A DNA stretch of 64,000 nt from Psoroptes ovis (GCA_002943765.1 PQWQ01000012.1:124001-188000); one strand, 5' to 3'. Shown: positions 34,496 to 46,216, numbered from the stretch's first letter. The notes: generated by a model not told the origin, from the sequence alone. A program made the numbers and translations.

Positions 34496-34577
34496 TTAGG
34501 TTGTCCCATAAGTTTTGGCCGTTTTTCGAATGAAAAAAAAAATTTAAAAAACGGCCAGAACTTATGGGACAACCTAA
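34496..34577. mobile_element. Mariner-type MITE, type A, near-perfect hairpin
   Basis: 82 bp with TA on both sides and 11-bp termini TTAGGTTGTCC perfectly inverted. The arms stay paired past GGCCGTTTTT, leaving only an A-rich loop. Confidence 0.92.
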
Positions 34578-34770
34578 TATTTTTCAAATTTTTCGAAAAT
34601 TGAATTATTAAGCATTAATTTTGCATAAATTTGTTTAATTTATGAAAATTTTAAATTTTCGTTAGAAGTAATCCTGCTGAATTTTCAGAAAAATTTCCAG
34701 AGAAAAAAAAAATTCCAGAAAATTTCCAGAAAATTCCCAGAGAAATTTCCCGAAAATCTTCGAGAAAATT

Positions 34771-35298
34771 ATGATCAAAATCTGTTTGGCCGTAATTAAT
34801 TCGCTTTGCTTAATCAGCTGTTTGCCAATGTTGAATGATGAGATTTATTTGAACGGTGGTGGTGGGGCCGTCGATGGTGCCGGGGGCGGTGGGGGCAGCA
34901 GTAGGGATGCTGGTGGGAGTGGCGGTGGTGGTGGCATCGCTGGTGGTGGTGGTCGTGCGACCGTATCATCGGCGATCACCGCGAATCACCGGCGAATCAC
35001 CTTGCTCGGCCATCCAATCGATGATCAGCGAGTTGATCCAATAGGTGGCGGTGGTGTTGATCAAATCATTGATTGGGCCCATGATAAATTGTACGAATAT
35101 CGTCGTAAACATCGTCGTAAACAACAAAAAGTGACGGACGAATCATCAATCGGTAATCGAATCCTCGCCCGATTAGAGCTGATTTATGATTGGTTTGATG
35201 AGCTACATCGGCGAAATCCGGTACAATTTTGGTTGATCGTTGCATTGATTGTATTACTGTTGATTATGATCGGTTGTGTGTTGGGTGGCCGAAGATAA
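34771..35298 (+). CDS. Small Gly-rich secreted/membrane protein, orphan
   Basis: An intronless frame of 175 residues. It has an N-terminal signal peptide (KICLAVINSLCLISCLP), then a Gly/Ala/Ser-rich spacer, a basic stretch (YEYRRKHRRKQQK), a short folded-looking segment (ARLELIYDWFDELHRR) and a C-terminal hydrophobic helix (FWLIVALIVLLLIMIG) ending CVLGGRR. This architecture suggests a type I membrane protein with almost no cytoplasmic tail, or a tail-anchored propeptide. No family is recognised. It sits between MITEs and has no partner gene. The Gly run in GGT/GGG codons contrasts with the surrounding AT-rich DNA. Confidence 0.55.
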   Translation: MIKICLAVINSLCLISCLPMLNDEIYLNGGGGAVDGAGGGGGSSRDAGGSGGGGGIAGGGGRATVSSAITANHRRITLLGHPIDDQRVDPIGGGGVDQIIDWAHDKLYEYRRKHRRKQQKVTDESSIGNRILARLELIYDWFDELHRRNPVQFWLIVALIVLLLIMIGCVLGGRR

Positions 35299-35312
35299 AA
35301 CTATCAAACTAT

Positions 35313-35394
35313 TTGGGTTGTCCGAAAAGTTTTTGCCGATTTTTATCGTAGAAAATCATTGGAAAATCGGCCAAAAACTTTCCGGACAACCCAA
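35313..35394. mobile_element. Mariner-type MITE, type C
   Basis: TTGGGTTGTCCGAAAAG ... CCGGACAACCCAA ends; interior TATCGTAGAAAATCATTGG. It begins 14 bp after the stop of the 34771 gene, so it probably lies in its 3' UTR. Confidence 0.88.
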
Positions 35395-35919
35395 TATTTT
35401 GATTTTCTAAAATTTCCACAATTAAACACCTGATTAATTAAACATTTTGATTGATTAACCAAACTGTTGACTGCGTCTGCGCAGTTTACAATTCGATTCG
35501 ATTCGAATTGTCCCCGGCTGATGATGATCAACTCCAGGTATTTTCATAGAGATCTGAAGCGATGTCCTTGAATAATGATAATGATGGATGGATTGAAAAA
35601 AATTAATTAAAATTGTGGCCAACGAGCTCGGAACCTTCAGAATATTTTTAAAATGATAAGATATGAGTTAACCTTCAAATATTTTGGAAATGATAAGATA
35701 TGAATTAACCTTCAAATTTTTTGATTTTTTTCAGAGATTATTTCCTGATGAATCCAATGAATACCAAATCCATGATCCATTCTTGAATTCCCTGGAATTC
35801 GACATTGGTTTCCGGACGCCCGAATTCTTCGAATATTTTGATTCATTCGAATTAATTCATCTAATTCGAATTCATCGAATTCATTCGAATTTCAAATTCA
35901 TCGAATGAAATTCTAATTA

Positions 35920-36001
35920 TTAGGCTGTCCGAAAAGTTTTTGCCAATTTTCCAATGATTCCCTTTCAGATATAATCGGCAAAAACTTTTCGGACAGCCCT
36001 T
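35920..36001. mobile_element. Mariner-type MITE, type C
   Basis: TTAGGCTGTCCGAAAAG opens and GGACAGCCCT closes. The same T-to-C change in GCTGTCC is mirrored in both ends, so the arms still pair. Confidence 0.85.
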
Positions 36002-36218
36002 TAGAACTCTAAGAGTTTTGGCAACTCGGAGAGTTCTAATTAAGTTAATTAATTTCATTTTTTCGAAAAAATCAATCCTTAAGGCTTAAGGTATAAATAG
36101 TTTTACATTGAATTTCAATGAATTCAATTTTGGTTAAGTTTTGAGCTATTTTTAGTTTGATTTTTGTTGATATTTTTCGAAGGCTATAAGTTCTACGACG
36201 ACCCTACAAACGACTATA

Positions 36219-36683
36219 ATGAACACGATTCAACTAGCGGCCATCATGATACTGATGGTGAATGTGGCCACGATCTACGGTTTACCATTTTCCAAAGGTG
36301 ATAACGACACTGGTCATCATCATCCTGGTCACCATCCTCATGATCATCGAAATAGCTCCGTGGCCATCCAGCCAGCAAACAACGGCACCGATGACGCACC
36401 GGTAGTCGTTGGACCGTTCGATGAATCGAACGTACGAACATTGGCCGAATTTACTTCGCGTTCGGCTTCGTCATCCGCTAATGATGTGTTTGAAATTTCA
36501 CTGAATTCCAACGACAACAGTACCAATGTATCAGTGTTTGGTGGTGGTGGCGCTGGTATCGGTGGTAATGTATCGTCGCTGACACCTGCGAACAATTCGA
36601 CAATGATCAAAGCCGAAAATGGTACGAAAACCATCCAATGGTTCGGGAAATGGATTCGAATTCGATTGATTTTGGTCGAATGA
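36219..36683 (+). CDS. Small secreted glycoprotein-like protein, orphan
   Basis: An intronless frame of 154 residues. The signal peptide is IQLAAIMILMVNVATIYG, followed by a His-rich segment (HHHPGHHPHDH) and seven possible N-glycosylation sequons (for example NSS, NGT, NVS, NST). A Gly-rich patch comes before the C-terminal IQWFGKWIRIRLILVE. It is most likely secreted and glycosylated. No family is recognised, and the last exon could extend by splicing. GC content is above that of its surroundings, in favour of real coding. Confidence 0.55.
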   Translation: MNTIQLAAIMILMVNVATIYGLPFSKGDNDTGHHHPGHHPHDHRNSSVAIQPANNGTDDAPVVVGPFDESNVRTLAEFTSRSASSSANDVFEISLNSNDNSTNVSVFGGGGAGIGGNVSSLTPANNSTMIKAENGTKTIQWFGKWIRIRLILVE

Positions 36684-36770
36684 AATGATTGATTTGAATT
36701 CGAATTTAATTAAATTTTGATTAATTAAAAACTTGAACTAATTAAACTTTAATTAATTTGATTCTAATTA

Positions 36771-36850
36771 TTAGGTTGTCCCATAAGTTCTTGCCAGTTT
36801 TCGAATGAAAAAAAATTCAAAAATTGGCAAGAACTTATGGGACAACCTAA
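36771..36850. mobile_element. Mariner-type MITE, type A
   Basis: TA-flanked, 80 bp, TTAGGTTGTCCCATAAG with exact inverse at the right. Arms CTTGCCAGTTTT and AATTGGCAAG pair across an A-rich loop. Confidence 0.92.
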
Positions 36851-37325
36851 TAATTAATTTGATTTGATTCGATTCGAATTAATTTGATTCGAATTAAATT
36901 CAATTCGATTTGATTCGATTCGAATTCAATCAAATTCGATTCGGTTCGATGGTCAGAACCGAAGCCGAATCGCGGCCAGATTTATGGCCAGATTCACGGC
37001 CGGCTGGCCGGCCACAGATCGATTGATGGACTTTCGTTTCGATGATCGATGATCGAAGTCAAATTTGACTTCGAAATCAATTGATTTTCAACAAAAAACA
37101 TTTGATTTCAATCGAAACCAGATCGTTGTTCCAGAGAGAGAGAGAATCGATTGTTATCGAACCACTTCAATCGATTGATCGATCGATTGATACATCGTTA
37201 GTGAATTGTCAAGATGATTATTATTATTTTTCAAGTGTTTTTAGGTGCTCATATACCATCGATATGTTTGACAAGATATTTTCCGCTCTCGATTACAAAG
37301 TAAATCAAATCAAAATTGAAATACA

Positions 37326-37406
37326 TTTGGTTGTCCGATAAGTTCTTGCCGTTTTTTCCAATTTTTTTCAATTCAAAAAGCGGCAAGAACTTATGGGACA
37401 ACCTAA
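37326..37406. mobile_element. Mariner-type MITE, type A with unequal arms
   Basis: The left end reads GTCCGATAAG and the right end reads CTTATGGGAC, so the outer arms mismatch although the inner GTTCTTGCCG arms pair. Confidence 0.85.
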
Positions 37407-37583
37407 TAAAACACTCGAGTCTAACAAACATATGTTTGGTGGCCGAAGTCCCTGAGAAAGGTCCGTAGTACCTTGTGTATTCTCGGCAATGTTCTTCGTT
37501 ATTTAACATCGCCGAGAATCAAATTTCAATTTTTAAACAAATCGAAACGAAACGAATCCATCAAAGATACAAATCTGAAATTA

Positions 37584-37667
37584 TTAGGTTGTCCCATAAG
37601 TTCTGGTCGGTTTTCGAATGAAAAAAAAAAAGTTCAAAAAACGACAAGAACTTATGGGACAACCTAA
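37584..37667. mobile_element. Mariner-type MITE, type A
   Basis: TA-flanked, 84 bp; TTAGGTTGTCCCATAAG and its exact inverse. The centre is an A11 run. Confidence 0.92.
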
Positions 37668-39497
37668 TAAATTTCCTCCGAAAAAAAAAAAATAATTCAT
37701 TCATTCGAATGAATGAATGAATAAATAATGAATTTTGAATGATGGCGATGCACTGTGGATACTGTAACATTGAACATATACGCGGGGCCATTCATCCAAC
37801 ATCGTACACACACGGGACCATTCATGTAACGGCGAAACACACACGGGAGCATCATCGCTCAACATTTCGGCTTAAACGAAATTCAATTAAGATTCACCTT
37901 AAAAGCATCAACATCGGCCAGAATTACCGAAGTAAAAATTTTGGAATTTTTGATTCGAAATTCGAACCTTCTGAAATTCTTCGGATCAAAAACAAAAAAC
38001 ATTCGAAAGTTGAAAACATTCGAAAATATCACCTTAATGCATATATTTCAAGGTTTTTTGTTTTAATTCTGTTTACTTTTTGACAGCAGCAGCAACAAGA
38101 ACAATCAAGAATTAATAAAAAATAAAAGTAAAAGAATCAATGAATTATTCAAATGGAATGATATCACCGATGCTGTTGATGGACCACGATGGTACTCATG
38201 CTCCGAAGATCCCGAGGATCCCGAAGTCCCGAGTATTTCGAATATTCAAAGACTCTTAAGAATTTCAAAGATTTTAAAGTTCGTATTCGAACAATCGGGA
38301 ATCGGACTACAAGAGTACCGAAGTCCCGAAGTATATTTAAAGTGAACTAAACCGAAATGCACATTCAAAGTACTAAGTAAACGATGATGTTGATAATAAT
38401 GTTACAATTTAAACACCATGGATCTTGATTGAGCCATGGATACCAGTTGGTTCATCATCATCAACATATAGCCATATTGATATCGATGAACATCCATCAT
38501 CTACGCCGATTCCAACAAAAGTTTATTTGAAATCGGCTGGAACCAACACAAATCGCCCGATTGCTCATATATATCACAGTTACACAGGGCCACAGCCGAG
38601 CCATATAACCATATAGCCGATAAACAAATCGAATTCGAAGTGCTCATGTCTGCCGGTGTTCGTTGATTGCTTTGGTTGTTTATGTGGCTAATGGTGGCCG
38701 TGTTGCTGCTGGTGGTGATCATCCACCCACACACACACGCATATATCAACAACAAACACGCATCGACACATGTACGCAATAACCATTAAGCCAACCAACC
38801 AGTTCGGTTCGATTATGAAACTTCCAACACGACAAATTGGATCCATTTGGCTCCATTCATTTAAATGGATTCAAATTTGAATAATGTTGGTACTGGTGAC
38901 ATATGAAGCACTTAAAATTATCATATAATTAATGATAATAACGATGATCATCATTCAAATCATTCAAATTATTCAAATTCATTCAAATTCAAAGCATTTT
39001 ACCATTTCAAATTTGAATATTTTCAATGATAATTCACGAAATTCGAAATTATCGAAGCCATTTCCAAGCCATTTATTCATTCATCGAATGAATATGTAAA
39101 TTATCATCGTACACGCAATTCAACATTAATTTATTCATGATTATTTACCATTATCATCAGCCATTATCGTATAATAATACCAGAATAGTACTTGTGTGTT
39201 TATGCCACCCGTAGTTGCCCAATTTGGCTCAATCGTCATACATGTAGTTTGTTGGTGCCGATAGCGTGTATTTACCATTTAGTGTGAGACTATAGTTTGT
39301 GTGTTTGTTTACCATCTTATTATTCAGAGTGATCATTTTAGTTTGGGGTTATAGTTTGCCAATAATGATGACTCGAGCCGAATTCGAAATTCGAATCCTC
39401 ATCGAAAAAAATGTAAACAAAGACTCAAAGGTTCGATTTGACCTGATAAATTCATCAATTTGACCTGATAAATCCAAGATAATCACCCGAGATAATC

Positions 39498-42400
39498 ATG
39501 GCCAAAAAAATTTCAAAGATAATTTCGAACGCCAAGAATCGGCTGACATCTAAATCATCTGCATCATCATCTAAATCTGATAAATCACCATCATCTCGAA
39601 TCCATAAATCATCAATACGTTCAACAGCATCGGATACTAATCAACTATTATCAACATCATCATCATTATCAAATGTTGTTGGTGATAATAATAATGATCA
39701 AATATGTGATAATGTATCGATTGAAATATCATCAACAACCCATCAACAGCAGCAACAAGATCAAGATTATGATGATTTCGAATCACCTGATTTGAATTTA
39801 CCGCTTTCGACCAGTGAGCAGCAATCCGAGCATCAGCAGCAGCGGCAACAATCGATTGAAGGTCATCAACAAAGGTCGTTGAAAAGTAATCAATCGGCCA
39901 CCAACAATGAGCCAAGAACCTATGATCAATCCGTGGTCAAAACGTTATTATCATTCATAGGTGTTCGATCATCAAATTCGAATTCGAATTCGAACGTTTA
40001 TAATGAATTAGATGATGATAATGAGCATCAGCAACAAAAACAAACGACTTCGTTACATTGGTGGCAATCGGAATTCTTGCTCGGCACCGAAACACATGGA
40101 CCAATATTGTTTGGTACATGGAACGGTGTATTCATTACGACTGTTGTACATTTGTTCGGCGTAATTAGTTTTTTACGTTTAGGCTGGATGATCGGTGTTG
40201 ATGGTGCACCATTATCCCTGTTGATCGTATTCATTTGTTTACTGTTCAATACGATATCATTGTTGGCCGCAATCGGTATTATTGAACGATGTGCAGCCGT
40301 AACTACGGCTACATCAACCCATACGGTCGGCTTGACACCGTTTAATCAATTCAATACTTATTATGATCATCATCATCATCATCAAAATCAACAACAACAA
40401 CAACAAAAACATCGTAATTTTGACCCGGATTACACACGATCCGTTGTATCGGCACGTGCAAATGTCCACATTCTGATATCGACCGTACTAGGATCACGTA
40501 TCGGTGGTTCAATATCGTTGATTTATTGTTTGGGACAAACAGTATCGTGCGCACTGCATGTAACTGGTTTCAGTGAAACATTTGTTCAATTAATTGCTGT
40601 GTTTATACGAAGCAATTTAATCACCGAATCAATCGAAGATGATCAGAATCGATCATCAACGAATCAATCATTGATATCAGCTGATCACAATCAACAACAA
40701 CAATCATTCATACGTACGATTGCACGATTGTTACATATTGATATTGTGAATCAATCATCATCATCATCCACATCGATCACTGAAACCGATTATCAGCTGA
40801 TTATTAATCCAGAATCATTTCAAATCGTATCGATTGTGCTTATATTGATCTTGTTGATCATAAATATTGTTGGAATTCGATGGCTATTTCGACTGCAAAC
40901 GATATTATTTCTATCGTTGGTACTGGCCGTTGGTGATTTCTTTACCGGCATATTCAATGATCATGGTGATCGCGGTAAGTGTTGTTGATCATTCGATTTT
41001 CGAATCGTTCGATTTTCGAATTATTTTAATTGATTTTTGTGATTTTAATAGGTTATGGACCAATAAAATTGGATCAGAAAAATTTCTTGGACAACCTTAA
41101 GCCTCAATCTTGGCTCACTGATGATGATAATGGTAAACATCAATGGCTATTTTGGCAACAATTATTCGAAACTATTGGCGTATTTTTCCCGGCCACAATC
41201 GGTGTTATGGCCGGTGTCAACATGGGTTCCGATCTTGAACGGCCATTAAAATCAATTCCATCTGGTTCATTGATGGCTATTGTATCGAGTTTCGGCATTC
41301 ATATTCTATTTATAATTGGACTATCATTAACATGTCATCGTTATGCATTGGTGAATGATTATCAAATTGCACAGCATGTATCAGCTGTTGGTGTGTTTTT
41401 TGCCATAGGCCTATACATGTCGACAATATCATCGGCCCTAGGTTCAATGTATACAGCACCGAGAATAATGCAAAATTTAGCACAAGAATTACATTCGCTA
41501 CCGATTGTTTGTTATTTTGCCGCCGGACATGGACCAAATAATATCCCAATCAATGCATTGCTGCTATTTGTACTGGCCACAATTGGTTTCCTAATGATCG
41601 GCGGTATTAATCAACTGGCACCGATCGTTACGATTCCATATTTGTTGACATATGCAACCATTGAATATGCATATTTTTCAATGGCAATGACATTCGATTT
41701 ACAGATTGCACGTGAAAAGCGGTTTATGCAAATTGCAACGCAACTAAAACCATCGGATTCGGATGGTGCATTGGATGCTACGGCTGCTAATAACGATGAA
41801 GATAACGAAGACGATGATGATGCATTCGATACTCAAACGCCATCTACGAGATTAAAATCAAAACAAAAATCAATGATTGTCCGTAAACCGACCGGTGTGA
41901 TGCGTAAAAAACCAATGGAAGATACGATATCACTGACCGCATCGCTAACTGGCCAAACCGATAACCAAAACGATCAGCGAACACTTAAATCACCATCGTT
42001 ATCACCATCGATAGCATCGATTAATCAACAACAACAGCAGCAGTCTCAGCAACATTTAGCCGGTTATGGTTCAATACAAAGTATCACTCAACATATTAAG
42101 ATAAAACGTCGGCAAAGTACACAAAGTAGTGATAGTGATGATGATGATGATTATTATCGACAAATGGCTGCCAGTAAATCAGTACCAACATCATCGCCAT
42201 TACAACAATCGAATCAACATAAACAAACACGAACAAGTAAACCGAAAACCATTCGACAATTGATGGCGGCCGTAAGCAATTCCGAAGATGAAGACGATGA
42301 TGATGATGACCAAGATGATGGTCGAATCAATGATAATGTATCGATAAAGTTCGATAAATCGAATCCAAAACAATCGAATGTTTTGGCGAAGCAAACACTA

Positions 42401-43095
42401 AGCCAAGGTGTTGATGGTGGTGATGGTGATAAAGGTGATGATCACAGAGGTGATGATCCTTTGCCTAATGACGATGATATCGATGGTGACGATGGTAATA
42501 TCAACGAACAATATGAACGTTTATTGATGCCCGATACGAATGAATTGAATGAAATTACATGTAAACAACATTTATGGTATTTGCGGTTGATGAATCGTTG
42601 GATCGTATTGGTATCGGCCGTTATTAAAGTCATTCTGATGTTTATTATTGCATGGCATTATACATTGGTTACACTGTTGTTGTTTACATTGTTTCTACTG
42701 ATAATTGGCCATACAAACCCTGGATATTATCCTGGGGTATCGGAATTTTCATTTTACAATTGGATTCGTATGATTTGTAAACGTATTCATACATGGTAAG
42801 TTATTGATAAATCAAAGATTACTTTGATTAATTCGATTTCAATTATTCCATCAGGCGATTATCTGGAGGTTATCGTAACATTATCCATTTTGGATCATCA
42901 ACCAACACTAATAATAACGACGATCAAATGCAATCAAATCTTGTAGCATCATATTCATATGATCAAATAGTATTGCCTGAAACTGTACGGCCAGATTTTC
43001 AATGTGAATCAAATGAATTGACTAAATGTAATACGGATTATTCGGATCGGCCACAATGTCATTTTACTACCACAATTAATCCACAGCTTAATTGA
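39498..43095 (+). CDS. SLC12A8: SLC12A8-like cation-chloride cotransporter family protein
   Basis: Exons 39498-40974, 41052-42795 and 42855-43095 (introns 77 and 59 bp) give 1153 residues. A long Ser/Gln N-terminus precedes TM1, which reads LFGTWNGVFITTVVHLFGV. Downstream matches to SLC12A8 include GYGPIKL, GVFFPATIGVMAGVNMG, GLYMSTISSALGSMYTAPR, GHGPNNIP and INQLAPIVTIPYLLTYA. After a very long acidic/Gln-rich loop, the last two helices and HTNPGYYPGVSEFSFYNWI follow, again like SLC12A8. Vertebrate SLC12A8 has been described as a polyamine/amino-acid or nicotinamide mononucleotide carrier rather than a classical chloride cotransporter. Oddities are a His/Gln-rich insertion between TM2 and TM3 and roughly 400 residues more than the human protein. 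Ten or more membrane spans are visible. Confidence 0.85.
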
Positions 43096-43474
43096 TTTCT
43101 GATCTTCGATTATCGATCAATTTATTGATCGATTATTGATCATATAACTTATTCATCATCTTCATTATCGTCATCATTCATCGCTGTTCATTGATCACAT
43201 TAATCATCAATCAATCAATCGAATCCGATTGATTGATCCATCATCGATTTCAATTATCGTTGAACTTCTATTTCCATGTTATTTTGCTCCAACATTCGAA
43301 GCTTTTGGTCAAATTACTTTTACTTTATCATTGTTAATCACGTTCATCACGATTAATTAATTAATTCGAATTCGATTAATTAATCAATTTTCATTTTAAA
43401 AATAATTAAAAATGGAAAATAATTTATTTTTTTTTCAAAAATTCTCAAAATTTGAAAAATAGTTGAATTGCTCG

Positions 43475-43488
43475 CCAACAGATGGCGA
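43475..43488 (+). promoter_or_regulatory. Degenerate CTCF-like motif
   Basis: CCAACAGATGGCGA fits 12 of 14 CTCF consensus positions; it is the weakest of the set. Confidence 0.25.
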
Positions 43489-43600
43489 TCAAAATCGTTT
43501 CGAATTTTTTCTTTGTTCGAATTTTTTTTTTTTCGATTTTGCCGCCATTTTTTCCTTTGTTTTGTTGAAACAAAGGTGATTACGCAGCACTTTTGTTTCA

Positions 43601-43678
43601 ATGTCCGTATGGGATAATCTTTGGTACGATCTTCCCGAATGTCTTAAAGATGTCTTCAAGATTCCAAAGATTCCGTGA
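43601..43678 (+). CDS. Candidate 25-residue small ORF
   Basis: ATG at 43601 opens a 25-codon frame beginning MSVWDNLWYDLPECLKDVF, with two Trp and a non-repetitive composition unlike the surrounding DNA. It sits about 110 bp after promoter-like words. It could be a translated small ORF or the start of an exon whose splice site I cannot place. It is short enough to be chance. Confidence 0.2.
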   Translation: MSVWDNLWYDLPECLKDVFKIPKIP

Positions 43679-44273
43679 ATTCCTTTGAATTCCATGATTT
43701 TCCATGTATTGATTCGTTGATTTGCCAAAGATTTTCATCAAAAAGTGACTTTTTCTGTGCTTCAAAACTCCGAAAAACTCAAATGAAAGCGAAAACCTTA
43801 AGCCCAAAATGGATGTTTGCGCATATGAAAATGGTGAAGAACAGAACAGAATTTAACTGAATCCGAAGAAAATTTCAATCAATTTTGGTGCAAACAATGC
43901 TGGTTAATGATGGTAATACATGATTGTTCTTGTTTTTTGCCATAATCATCATCTTCGAAAAAATCTGTATCATCAAATTGTATGTATTATCATCATTAAA
44001 TCTCTTGGTGAAAATCAAAGAGAAACCTTTCAAATTCACACGAAGAAATCCCGAAAACAAGCAGAAACTCGACCAATGATTTTGCGTAATGTCTTCAAAG
44101 CCTCAACAGAAATCAAATGCTTGAAGATACACAGAAACATGATAACGGTTTGTCTTCATTATTCGAAACAATCATCTCTGTGAATCAATTCAACTACTAA
44201 ACTCACGATTTTCTATTTCATTTTTTAGATTTTTCTGCAGAAAGAAAAACAAGGCAAAAAATAGAAAACATTG

Positions 44274-44356
44274 TTTGGGGTTGTCCCATAAGTTCTAGCG
44301 GTTTTTTCAATTTTTTTTCCACTCGAAAAACGGCAAGAACTTAACGGACAACCTTT
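44274..44356. mobile_element. Mariner-type MITE, type A, diverged
   Basis: GGGGTTGTCCCATAAG at left, CGGCAAGAACTTAACGG at right; the termini are partly eroded. Confidence 0.75.
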
Positions 44357-44768
44357 GTTGGCTTTTCGAAGCTTATTTCTTCATCATCATCGTCTCAATC
44401 ATTCCACATTTTCCAAATCACATAAGAGATGATCATCATCATCGTATAAACATGAATTCTCACCGTATTATCATCGTCCATTTACACTACATTGCTGATG
44501 CATTTCTGAAGAGAAACGGCTGAATTACTGTACTTTGAAATTGAATGCTTTGAAAATGAATTTTTTTCGAATATTTTCATTTGAGATTTCCAATTGAGAC
44601 CACCTTTAAAACCAAGACCACACTGAAAACACCTTTAAAAGATGCTTGTCTATGTGTACACTGTGTTTGTTTACTCTGATGATGAATAATGCAGTGAAAT
44701 TCGAATGAAACTGGTGTGTGAGAAATGTGCTGAAATTCATTGAAATACACTGAGAAAAATCTGTTAAA

Positions 44769-44885
44769 ATATTTAAAACCTTTGAAACCTTTAAAATCTT
44801 CAAAATTCGAAACCTTTGAAATCTTCGAAACTTTTGAAATCTTCGAAACCTTTAAAATCTTTAAAATCTTCGAAATTTTTAAAAT
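44769..44885. repeat. Degenerate 9-nt tandem repeat
   Basis: Units like AAACCTTTG, AAATCTTCG and AAATCTTTA follow each other for about 115 bp; translated, it gives KxFExFET-like repeats with no other support for coding. Confidence 0.7.
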
Positions 44886-45383
44886 TCAAAATTTTCAACG
44901 ATTCAAAGACATGAAATTTTAATCTAGTTTTGTTGTGTGATTCACGCGTTCATCCAGTGAAAATTTGATTCATTCTTACATTAATTCAGTGAAGATATTA
45001 AGATATGAAGATTTGAAAATTTTGAAAATTTGAAAATAGTTCGAAATTCGAATCCGAAGAAATTTCAAAGGGTTTATTCTTCTCGTTTGTGGTAAAGTGT
45101 ATTGGTGTAAATGCTCATAAAACTTTAATCACATTTGATCCAACTAAAACAACCTTTCAAGACACCGAAGCATCTTAGACCAACGAATTGTGTGATCAAA
45201 TGAATGAATTTTGAATTTTGCCAAGTGATTTGTTGTGCAGTGCTTCATATGTGTGTTTGTGTTACGATTGAATTGGTGATTTTCAATCGAGATTTGTCTG
45301 ACAACCACCAAGGTAAGTCAATCCTTTTTTCATTTATTTTCAAATGGCTTTTATTCGGCCACAGATATTAAAATTTTGAAATT

Positions 45384-45464
45384 TTAGACTGTCCGAAAAG
45401 TTCATTCGGCTTATTCCGAAGAGTTGTCACATGAAAATCGGCCATAACTTTCCGGACAACCTAA
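45384..45464. mobile_element. Mariner-type MITE, type B
   Basis: TTAGACTGTCCGAAAAG opens; interior GTTCATTCGGCTTATTCCG; closes TTTCCGGACAACCTAA then TA. Confidence 0.85.
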
Positions 45465-45558
45465 TATTTTTCATTCAATGGGCTTTGAATTGGCCATTGA
45501 ATATTTTATTCAATGATTACAAGCTCATTGATTTAGTTTTTTTTCATTTTTATTATTA

Positions 45559-45638
45559 TTAGGTTGTCCCATAAGTTCTTGCCATTTTTCTAATGAAAAA
45601 AAAATCAAAAAACGGCAAGAACTTTTCGGACAACCTAA
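45559..45638. mobile_element. Mariner-type MITE, type A with B/C-like right end
   Basis: TA-flanked. The left arm is GTCCCATAAGTTCTTGCC (type A). The right arm is GGCAAGAACTTTTCGGAC, whose outer part is that of types B and C. Confidence 0.88.
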
Positions 45639-46216
45639 TATCTCAATGAATTCATTTCATACATAACGAGTTGATTTTCGAATTGATTTTGAATTGTAAA
45701 TGAATCACGCAATTTAATAGATTCATTTTCAGAAATTCATTAATTTCAAATTCATTTAAGTCCAAACATATTTCCAAGGTAAATTGAAAATTCAGACAAT
45801 TTCAAATTGAAATCTTTGATTACATCACATGAAACTATAACTTCTGAATAGTTTAAAAAGCAGTGAAACAAGTGTTCCAGGAAGACAGATGTTTATGCTG
45901 CTGTTGTGTTGAATAGATTTGGATCGATTTCAATCATTTGATTTAATTTCCTGTAATAATTGATTTAATCTTTTTCTCCAAAATGATATTTTCTCCAAAA
46001 TGAACAAATTTGGATTTAATTAGTATTTCATTTAGTCGAATTTAATAATTATCATTTCGATTAATCAATTGATTTCCATCAATTTGATTGATTTGATTAC
46101 TAATTAATAGTCACTAATCGATTGTGATAATTATTATTTAATTTTTGTAAATAATTTCGATTCAACCAAGGTCTCTGCTGTATTAAATATGTCTACTTGT
46201 ATATAGATGGAATGTA

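Larger units (their letters stand above)
33493..34770. other. Intergenic with three MITEs, 3' of DDX42
   Basis: No gene is recognised. It contains the DDX42 3' UTR (AATAAA at 33793-33798), MITEs at 33877, 34065 and 34496, and a GC-rich 6-bp hairpin CCCGTG/CACGGG at 34387-34403. Confidence 0.5.
35299..36218. other. Intergenic with two MITEs
   Basis: Two MITEs (35313, 35920) and a stretch rich in GAATTC and TTCGAA words near 35780-35905. No gene is recognised. Confidence 0.5.
36684..39497. other. 2.8-kb intergenic region with three MITEs
   Basis: MITEs lie at 36771, 37326 and 37584. A GC-rich patch near 36958-37025 has repeated GGCC words. Two codon-biased but unassigned stretches are at about 38155-38260 and 38425-38616. 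No gene can be named. The promoter of SLC12A8 should be at the right end. Confidence 0.45.
43096..44273. other. 3' flank of SLC12A8 and putative new promoter
   Basis: No recognised gene. Around 43475-43600 a CTCF/YY1-like word, a GCCGCCATTTT word (YY1-like) and T-rich tracts precede a short open frame at 43601, resembling the layout upstream of WDR70. Confidence 0.4.

Noticed and set aside
37739..38083. 114-codon frame between MITEs
   Set aside because: It starts in GC-richer repeats (two CACACACGGG words) and then becomes AT-rich noise; no signal peptide, splice context or family.
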